Of a stretch of DNA of 10,348 nt, positions 5,294-10,348 are shown piece after piece. Origin of the DNA: Dehalococcoidia bacterium (GTDB lineage: Bacteria > Chloroflexota > Dehalococcoidia > UBA3495); assembly GCA_002730485.1 (NCBI GenBank), contig PCAH01000063.1, positions 1 to 10,348 on the forward strand. The letters are read 5' to 3'. A program made the translations under genes and the position numbers. The notes below the pieces were generated by a model, which did not search any database, had not been told where the DNA came from, and saw only the letters and a list, made by a program, of their open reading frames with translations. Numbering within the stretch: position 1 is the first letter of the stretch; every line of letters starts with the position of its first letter.

Positions 5294-6046
5294 CTAGCGG
5301 GTGCCGACCAGCGCTTCGCCGAGGATTATGTGGGGAGGGAGCGGTTGCGCCAGCGGGCTGCCGGTTAACGAAGACCCGTATTCGTGACCTGGGGCGAGGT
5401 TGCTGAGGCCATCTTTTGAGGCGGTGAGCACCAGTTCAGTGGCCGCTCCCTGCTTCCAGACAAGGGTCTGGCGAGCATCAGTTGACCCGATGGTGAACGT
5501 CACGGTTTGGCCAAAAAAATTGGCACCGACGGTCTGTTCCACCAGCAAGGAGTACTTCCCATCTTTGACCACCGCAGTGGCCACCATGATCCCGTTTACC
5601 CAGGCGGATACCCGCACCCCGTCGGCGGCGAAATCGCAATCCAGAGACCTGGTCGCGCTGGGGGTGGTCAACGGAGTCTCCGTTGCGGTGGCTACTCTGG
5701 TGGGAGTTGGCGCCGGAGCCGTATTGAAGCTGCCTCCAGTCTGGATGGTAATACTGGTAGGTTCGGGTGTGGGTGAGACTCTAGGAACACCCTGAGTGGG
5801 CGTGGGTGATGGTATGGGAGTGGCGTTGAACAACGCCTGGACCGTCGCTTGTACACGGTAGGTGATGGTGGCTTCGATGTCGAGTTCAAGGCCATTTTCG
5901 GGAGCGGAGGTGGGTGCACTTCCAGATGCCAAAGCCTGGACGGTGACCTCAAGGGCCTACGGCACGGGTGTCTCCGGGGTATCTGTATCCCCACAGGCAA
6001 GGGCCAATAGCATCGTCAAGATGACAACTGCACTCAACCACTTCAT
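5294..6046 (-). pseudogene. Secreted Pro/Thr-linker lipoprotein gene interrupted by an in-frame TAG
   Basis: From ATG 6046 (GGGAGG 6 bases upstream) the frame encodes 29 residues: a lysine, a hydrophobic signal segment (VVILTMLLALA) and a lipobox cysteine C18, then a TDTPETP linker. It then meets TAG at 5957-5959 (codon 30). The same frame continues without further stops to 5294, with a Pro/Thr-rich linker and a beta-rich domain of about 75 residues (AADGVRVSAWVNG to ATELVLTASKD). That domain resembles repeats seen in Chloroflexota surface lipoproteins. The protein ends in PLPPHIILGEALVGTR, which looks like the first strand of another such repeat, cut short by a TAG. No ATG follows the internal stop until late in the domain; a TTG at 5932 could restart translation but without a signal peptide. 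I read it as a nonsense-inactivated gene; a sequencing error or amber readthrough are alternatives. Confidence 0.65.
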
Positions 6047-6052
6047 CTGAGA

Positions 6053-6058
6053 CCTCCC
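6053..6058 (-). promoter_or_regulatory. Ribosome-binding site that fixes the lipoprotein start
   Basis: The minus strand reads GGGAGG 6 bases before the ATG at 6046. It supports 6046 as the original start, upstream of the internal stop, rather than a start inside the frame after that stop. Confidence 0.6.
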
Positions 6059-6087
6059 AACGTCCACACCTGGCCGATATTAATCCC

Positions 6088-6110
6088 CCTGGGAAACCGC
6101 CTTCCCCAGG
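6088..6110 (-). terminator. Possible stem-loop downstream of hisS
   Basis: CCTGGGAA (6088-6095) pairs with TTCCCCAGG (6102-6110) through 8 pairs with one bulged C and a 6-base loop. It lies 13 bases beyond the hisS stop in the 76-base gap before the lipoprotein gene. No T-run follows on the minus strand, so termination is only possible, not shown. Confidence 0.3.
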
Positions 6111-6122
6111 ACTATTGATCCT

Positions 6123-7391
6123 TTAGGAACCGTTCCCGTGCGACTTGCTCACTTCCGCGATGAATTCGGAGAGGGGTTTGCTCTCCTGTTCCGATGATTC
6201 CATATTCCTGACCACGACTTCGCCTTTCTCGATCTCATCATCACCCAGGATCAGGGTGAATGGGATGTTCAGGGCGTTGGCCTGGCGCATCTGTCCCCGG
6301 AGTCCGCGGGTGCCGCTGCTCAGGATCGCTCCAACTCCAGCCTTACGCAGTCGTACCGATAGATCTAGCGCGGCAACGCGCGCATCATCGCCTACGTTGG
6401 CCACCAGGAAGTGGGGCGCTGGTTCATCCGGAACCGGCACCTCTGCCCGTTTCAGGTTCAGAGTCAGCCGTTCCAGGCCGGTGGCAAATCCAATGCCCGG
6501 AGTTTCCCGTCCGCCGAGTTCGGTGATCAGTCCGTCGTAACGGCCACCGCCGCAGATGGTTGACTGTCCGCCGCCTTCCACTGGCTGCACCTCAAATACT
6601 GTGCGAGTGTAGTAATCCAGGCCCCTGACCAGGCGGTGGTCTATCTGGTAGGGCAGCTGCATGGTGTCCAGGTATGTCAGCAACTTGCCCCAGTGGTCGT
6701 TACATTCATCGCAGAGATGTTCCGCTGATTGGGGCGCGTCATTGCCCAGGGCATGGCATGTCTCCACCTTGCAGTCCAGCAGTCGCAGGGGGTTCCGGTC
6801 CAGACGAGCTTTGCAATCGGGACAGAGCATAGCTTGGTGGCCGGAGTAATACTCTTTCAGCTTGGCAACATACGCTGGCCGACATTGAGGGTCGCCGACG
6901 CTGTTGACCAGAAGGTTGATCTCGGCCAATCCCAGGCTGGTAACCAGGTCCCAGGCCACTTCAATGACCTCTGCGTCCACAGATGGGTCGGCGTCGCCCA
7001 GGACTTCCACGCCAAACTGGTGGTGCTGACGGAACCGACCGGCCTGCGGTCGCTCATAACGGAAGACCGGGCAGAAGTAATACATCCGCACCGGTTGGGG
7101 CAGGTTGTGCATGCCGTGTTCCAAATAGGCCCGGCACACCGGCGCAGTGCCCTCAGGACGGAGGGTGACGCTGTCCCCACCCCGGTCGTCGAAGGTGTAC
7201 ATCTCTTTTTCTACGATGTCGGTACCTTCGCCCACAGAGCGGATGAAGAGGTTGGAATCCTCGAAGGCGGGGGTGTCGATCCGGCCAAAGCCGAACCGGC
7301 CGGCGACGTCCATGGCCTTGGACTCGATATACCGCCAGTATTTTTGTTCTTCAGGAAGGTGGTCTGCGGTTCCCCGGGGCGCTTGAAACAA
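6123..7391 (-). CDS. hisS: Histidyl-tRNA synthetase
   Basis: Class II aminoacyl-tRNA synthetase that charges tRNA-His; cytoplasmic homodimer, 422 residues, normal length. Motifs in order: N-terminal QAPRGTADHLPEE (3-15), TLRPEGTAP (76-84), motif 2 FRYERPQAGRFRQHHQFG (110-127), a cysteine-containing insertion (C190, C193, C207, C212, C227, C230), the histidine-specific LVRGLDYYTRTVFE (254-267), CGGGRYDGL (280-288), motif 3 GIGFATGLERL (299-309), and the anticodon-binding domain from about 325. The six cysteines form CxxC-like pairs and may bind zinc. The start is TTG at 7391: an in-frame TAA lies four codons upstream (7401-7403), and the only ATG codons would remove the conserved N-terminus. 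A GGAG lies 12 bases upstream. The gene has its own promoter and is separate from the reductase operon. Confidence 0.97.
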   Translation of the reverse strand: MFQAPRGTADHLPEEQKYWRYIESKAMDVAGRFGFGRIDTPAFEDSNLFIRSVGEGTDIVEKEMYTFDDRGGDSVTLRPEGTAPVCRAYLEHGMHNLPQPVRMYYFCPVFRYERPQAGRFRQHHQFGVEVLGDADPSVDAEVIEVAWDLVTSLGLAEINLLVNSVGDPQCRPAYVAKLKEYYSGHQAMLCPDCKARLDRNPLRLLDCKVETCHALGNDAPQSAEHLCDECNDHWGKLLTYLDTMQLPYQIDHRLVRGLDYYTRTVFEVQPVEGGGQSTICGGGRYDGLITELGGRETPGIGFATGLERLTLNLKRAEVPVPDEPAPHFLVANVGDDARVAALDLSVRLRKAGVGAILSSGTRGLRGQMRQANALNIPFTLILGDDEIEKGEVVVRNMESSEQESKPLSEFIAEVSKSHGNGS

Positions 7392-7429
7392 AGTTATTGG
7401 TTACTCCGAATTCGACTGTATAAGGCATT

Positions 7430-7435
7430 ATTATA
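7430..7435 (-). promoter_or_regulatory. Consensus -10 box for hisS
   Basis: The minus strand reads a perfect TATAAT, placing transcription start near 7423 and a leader of about 32 bases before the TTG at 7391. The -35 is poor (TTCCAT at 17 bases), so an activator or relaxed -35 is implied if it is used. It lies in the 111-base gap after the second reductase gene, the largest gap on this side of the window, which supports separate transcription of hisS. I see no T-box or other leader structure. Confidence 0.45.
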
Positions 7436-7502
7436 GGCTGAAATCGTCCTGTATGGAATCAGCAAGGACGCGGCCTAATGGGATAAACAAGCAGGTCTGG
7501 GG

Positions 7503-8423
7503 CTAGTCCTCGGAGGGCCGTCCGTCTTTATGGGGGAGAAGAACGGAGTAAAGGAATTCGTGGACCGGTGTCTTGACCCCTATCTGCTTACCCAACCGGA
7601 TCACAGCGCCGGACAGAGCGTCCAATTCAGTGGCTCTTCCGGCCTCAAAGTCACCGTGCATGGAAACCTGAAATTCAGGGAGGCTGTCGATCCATAGCAG
7701 AGATTCCATGGGCAGGTTGTCGGAGAGGTTGACTCCCTTGGCTAGGCCAACCGCCAACGCCTCTTCCATCGCCTCGCAGAACATCTTGCGTGCGCCTGGG
7801 AAGGCCAGGAGCTCTTTGGGCCGGGTTCGTGCCGCGCTGGTGATGCTGGAAAGGGCGCTTAATACGATGAACTTCTGCCAGAGCACCTGCAGCGGGTCAA
7901 GGGATATCTCCGTGTCGATACCTGCATCCCTGAAGACCTTCCGAATATCCAAAGCGCGCAGACTTTCGGTGTCGTCCAGTTCCCCAAAGGAGATGCGAGC
8001 TGGTACATCCTCGACGATTATCCCGGGCGATCGTATGTGTGAAGAAGCCCAATAGGCCCCGGGGAGGATGTTCCCAGGGCCCAACACCGCTCCGAGCAGC
8101 TCGTGGCTTTCAACCCCGTTCTGCAGTGTGATGACCGAGGTCTCCTCTCCCATCAACGGTTTGAGGGTGGTGATCACGTGTCGGTTGTGAAAGGTCTTGA
8201 CGGTATAGAGCACCAGGTCAACCGGGCCAACCTCTGAGGGGTCGTCGGTGGCATCCACCTGAACGATGAATTCACTGTCGGGGCGGACCAACTTCAGTCC
8301 GTTGGCGCGGATGGCCTCCAGGTGTTCTCCACGGGCGATCAGCGAGACGTCGTTGTTCGCCTTGGCCAATAGACCACCAAGACAACCACCGGCTCCGCCA
8401 GCGCCCATGATCGCTATTCGCAT
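7503..8423 (-). CDS. Ketopantoate reductase-family (PanE/ApbA) oxidoreductase, downstream paralog
   Basis: NADPH-dependent 2-keto acid reductase family, 306 residues, cytoplasmic. The Rossmann motif is GAGGAGG (7-13); LQNGVE (100-105) holds the conserved N102. The catalytic lysine is K184 (WQKF), and the C-terminal signature SMHGDFEAGRATELDAL (254-270) has S254 and E266, spaced as S244 and E256 of E. coli PanE. The usual asparagines after the lysine (KxxxNxxxN) are L188 and S192 here, so the substrate pocket differs from true PanE. About 60 of the first 100 residues match the upstream paralog without gaps. The ATG at 8423 has GGGGGA upstream. The 48-base gap to the paralog and shared strand with the CoA-transferase suggest one operon. 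No other pantothenate gene is present, so a catabolic 2-keto or 2-hydroxy acid is a likelier substrate than ketopantoate. Confidence 0.9.
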   Translation of the reverse strand: MRIAIMGAGGAGGCLGGLLAKANNDVSLIARGEHLEAIRANGLKLVRPDSEFIVQVDATDDPSEVGPVDLVLYTVKTFHNRHVITTLKPLMGEETSVITLQNGVESHELLGAVLGPGNILPGAYWASSHIRSPGIIVEDVPARISFGELDDTESLRALDIRKVFRDAGIDTEISLDPLQVLWQKFIVLSALSSITSAARTRPKELLAFPGARKMFCEAMEEALAVGLAKGVNLSDNLPMESLLWIDSLPEFQVSMHGDFEAGRATELDALSGAVIRLGKQIGVKTPVHEFLYSVLLPHKDGRPSED

Positions 8424-8471
8424 TGGTCCCCCAAACTGGCTAGCTGGCCAGGGTTAGGCATCTGCATCTGT

Positions 8472-9398
8472 TTAATGGTTCTCCAGGTGGCCGTTTATGT
8501 GGGGCAACAAGACCGTGTATAGCACGTCAAATATCGGGGTCGGCACATTTACTTCGCGGCCAATTCGGCCGACGAATCCGACCATAGCTTCAAGTTCCAA
8601 AGGTCGTCCCGCTTCAACGTCCACTTGCATTGACCCTTTGGCCCCCATCGGCCTGTTGCCGATCAGGTCAAATGCGCGTTGGACATCTTCCTCTCCCATC
8701 TGAACCCCCGAGGCGGAGGCAACGTCGGCTATCTCTTGTATCGCAGACCTGAATATTTCCGGACCCTGCGGGGATCCCATCAGGTCTTTTGGCGCCAACC
8801 GCGCTGCACTGGCCATTCCGTTGGCCGCCGAGTTGTACAGAGCTTTTGACCAAAGAGCCCGGACAATGTCATCGGAGAGTTCGACCGAGATGCCCGCTCC
8901 GGACATAGTCTCTTCAACCGTTGTGGCCCGTTGACTCGGGTTCCCGTCGGCTTCACCAAAAGCGACTCTGGCTGGGAATGACCGCTGTCGGACCACACCC
9001 GGAGCGTCGATATTGGATATGACGTATGCCGATCCAGGGAGCACCCATTCTGCGCCATATTCACGGCTGAGTTCAGCCGCGCTTTCAACCCCATTTTGAA
9101 TCGTCAAGATCGTGCTGTCGTTTCCCACCAGGGGGTTTATGAACGGAATCGCCTCTCCGTTTTGATACGTCTTTACCGCAAAGATAACCAGATCCACCGG
9201 GCCAACTTGGGACGGATCATCGGTAGCGTTCACTTGGGCTGTGAAATCGCTATCCTGCTGGATAAGTTTAAGTCCGTTTTGTTGTATGGCAGCCAGGTGT
9301 GCTCCCCTGGCAATCAGCGTAACGTCGGCCCCGGACTTGGCCAGCAGCGCACCGTAACAGCCGCCGATACCACCTGCGCCCATGATCGCTATCTTCAT
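8472..9398 (-). CDS. Ketopantoate reductase-family (PanE/ApbA) oxidoreductase, upstream paralog
   Basis: Same family as its downstream neighbour, 308 residues. It has the Rossmann motif GAGGIGG (7-13), IQNGVE (100-105, N102), catalytic K185 in WSKALYNSAAN, followed by the family asparagines N189 and N193, and the C-terminal signature SMQVDVEAGRPLELEAM (256-272) with S256 and E268. All canonical active-site residues are therefore kept, unlike the second copy. The C-terminal PTPIFDVLYTVLLPH matches the family end. The ATG at 9398 has a poor ribosome-binding site and lies 21 bases after the CoA-transferase stop, so translation may be coupled. Without pantothenate genes nearby, and with a CoA-transferase upstream, a role in a degradation pathway is inferred; PanE activity cannot be excluded. 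Confidence 0.92.
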   Translation of the reverse strand: MKIAIMGAGGIGGCYGALLAKSGADVTLIARGAHLAAIQQNGLKLIQQDSDFTAQVNATDDPSQVGPVDLVIFAVKTYQNGEAIPFINPLVGNDSTILTIQNGVESAAELSREYGAEWVLPGSAYVISNIDAPGVVRQRSFPARVAFGEADGNPSQRATTVEETMSGAGISVELSDDIVRALWSKALYNSAANGMASAARLAPKDLMGSPQGPEIFRSAIQEIADVASASGVQMGEEDVQRAFDLIGNRPMGAKGSMQVDVEAGRPLELEAMVGFVGRIGREVNVPTPIFDVLYTVLLPHINGHLENH

Positions 9399-9419
9399 GA
9401 GATTGCCAGCTTAGGCACG

Positions 9420-10348
9420 TTAAATGACCCCGTCAGATTGCATCTGTTCCAGCTCTTCCTGGCTGATACCGCCGATCGATTGGAGTATCTCTGCGTTGTT
9501 GGCGCCAAGCAGTGGCGGTTCGATGTTCGGGTTACCAGGGCCGTCGGCAAATTTTATAGGTGTATTGACCGTGCGGAAGATGCCGCCAAGGTTGTTTCCG
9601 CCGTTTACAAACATGCCTCGGGCATCCAGATGGGGGCATTCATCCAGGTCTTTTTGGTTCTGCACTATGCCCATGGAGTACCCGATGCTGGTTAGTTGGG
9701 TCGTCACTTCTTCCTTGGTACGCTGCGACGTCCAAGCCTCTAGTTCAGGGACGAAGTTGTTCATATAGAAGTCGCCACTGACGTCGACGCCTAGAAAGCG
9801 CTCGTCATCGATCAGGTCCTCCCGATCCATGAACCGCCAGAGGACCTTCCATTTTTCCGGGCCACCTGCGCCGGCAAGCACCACATAACCGTCCTTGGCT
9901 TTGAGGGCCAACTGGGCGCTCAGCATGTTATTCCGTTCTCGTCCGGAGATGATTCCCGTGGCCTGGTAGAAAGGTACGGTGCTGGTCAGATGGGCCGCCA
10001 TGCAGTCGTACATGGCCATGTCGACGAACGAACCTTCGCCGGTGCGGTGTCGCTTTTCCAGGGCCATCATCACGCCAAGGGCCGACCAGACTCCAGGGAC
10101 CGAGTCGCCAACGTTGTCGCCCACCATCTGCGGGCCGCCGCCGGGCTCGCCGGTGACCGTCATCCATCCGCCCATCCCCTGTACGCATGGGTTGTTGGCC
10201 GGCCAATCGGAATACGGTCCCGGAGCGGGTCCGTCAGGATCACCGTAACCGGTGATGCTGACGTAGACCAATCTGGGGTTCAGTTCTTTCAATACGTCGT
10301 AACCAAGACCCAGGCGTTGGAGAGCGCCAGGGCCCCAATTGTCCAGGA
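9420..10348 (-). CDS. Class III (CaiB/BaiF) CoA-transferase, start outside window
   Basis: Family III CoA-transferase, which moves CoA between carboxylic acids as an interlocked dimer in the cytoplasm. The frame is open to the window edge; 309 codons are present and about 80-100 N-terminal residues are missing. The visible N-terminal part reads NWGPGALQRLGLGYDVLKEL, the family's helix before LNPRLVYVSITGYG. The predicted catalytic aspartate, equivalent to Asp169 of formyl-CoA transferase, is in SFVDMAMYD (codon 10020-10022). Downstream are GGPEKW and the C-terminal NTPIKFADGPGNP and PLLGANNAEIL segments. The stop is 21 bases before the first reductase gene on the same strand. Substrate is unknown: family members act on carnitine, formate/oxalate, succinate/benzylsuccinate, bile acids and methylacyl groups. 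The pairing with two reductases suggests activation and oxidation or reduction of a branched or hydroxy acid. Confidence 0.93.
   Translation of the reverse strand, partial: LDNWGPGALQRLGLGYDVLKELNPRLVYVSITGYGDPDGPAPGPYSDWPANNPCVQGMGGWMTVTGEPGGGPQMVGDNVGDSVPGVWSALGVMMALEKRHRTGEGSFVDMAMYDCMAAHLTSTVPFYQATGIISGRERNNMLSAQLALKAKDGYVVLAGAGGPEKWKVLWRFMDREDLIDDERFLGVDVSGDFYMNNFVPELEAWTSQRTKEEVTTQLTSIGYSMGIVQNQKDLDECPHLDARGMFVNGGNNLGGIFRTVNTPIKFADGPGNPNIEPPLLGANNAEILQSIGGISQEELEQMQSDGVI

Noticed and set aside
5692..6000. Alternative frame over the lipoprotein's N-terminal half as the real gene
   Set aside because: The Pro/Arg/Ser-rich product lacks a signal peptide or ribosome-binding site, while the other frame shows a signal peptide, lipobox and beta domain.
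6729..7436. Long plus-strand open frame (235 codons) opposite hisS
   Set aside because: It is the exact antisense of a clear hisS gene, has no ribosome-binding site of note and its product resembles no family; typical shadow frame in GC-rich DNA.
8436..8451. Short inverted repeat between the two reductase genes
   Set aside because: Only 5 base pairs (CTGGC/GCCAG) with no T-run; expected by chance.
7503..9398. Pantothenate biosynthesis locus
   Set aside because: The PanE family match is clear, but panB/panC are absent, there are two diverged copies, and the neighbour is a CoA-transferase.
9096..9695. Plus-strand open frame of 199 codons across the CoA-transferase/reductase junction
   Set aside because: It overlaps two well-supported minus-strand genes, and its product has no recognisable motif.

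Overview
The window is a dense, moderately GC-rich bacterial segment with short gaps, no RNA gene, no transposon and no CRISPR array that I can see. The gene mix suggests a free-living Chloroflexota (SAR202/Dehalococcoidia-like) genome. The hints are a class III CoA-transferase followed by tandem ketopantoate-reductase-type oxidoreductases, a cyclase-family hydrolase, a GlcG-type protein, and a lipoprotein with a Pro/Thr-rich linker. That assignment is inference from gene content; nothing in the window is a phylogenetic marker that I can place by eye.

Left side, plus strand: the 3' end of an MgtE-type Mg2+ transporter (1-479), then a complete S51/cyanophycinase-like serine hydrolase (531-1217). 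It converges almost end to end with a minus-strand histidine cluster read hisF (3493) > HAD hydrolase (2601) > hisIE (1223). HisIE and HisF cover steps 2, 3 and 5 of histidine synthesis. The HAD protein between them is a positional candidate for the histidinol-phosphate phosphatase, although its first motif is atypical.

Middle: a plus-strand GlcG/HbpS-like gene (3677-4078) is transcribed divergently from hisF, with a recognisable promoter and an 8-bp inverted repeat at the expected transcription start. It converges with a minus-strand cyclase-family gene (4107-4847). Strong hairpins lie at both ends of the cyclase gene, and the one at its start looks like an intrinsic terminator placed inside the first codons. 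Upstream on the same strand are a 65-residue gene of unknown function (4936-5133) and a secreted lipoprotein gene (5294-6046) interrupted by an in-frame TAG.

Right side, all minus strand: hisS (6123-7391) with its own near-consensus -10 box, then (in order of transcription) a truncated CaiB-type CoA-transferase (9420-10348), and two tandem PanE/ApbA-family reductases (8472-9398 and 7503-8423). These three look like one operon, probably catabolic. The two reductases are clear paralogs, but the downstream copy has lost two conserved active-site asparagines. I found no clear new multi-gene defence or mobile system. The most interesting points are the start-proximal terminator-like hairpin, the HAD gene inside the his cluster, the diverged reductase pair and the nonsense-interrupted lipoprotein.
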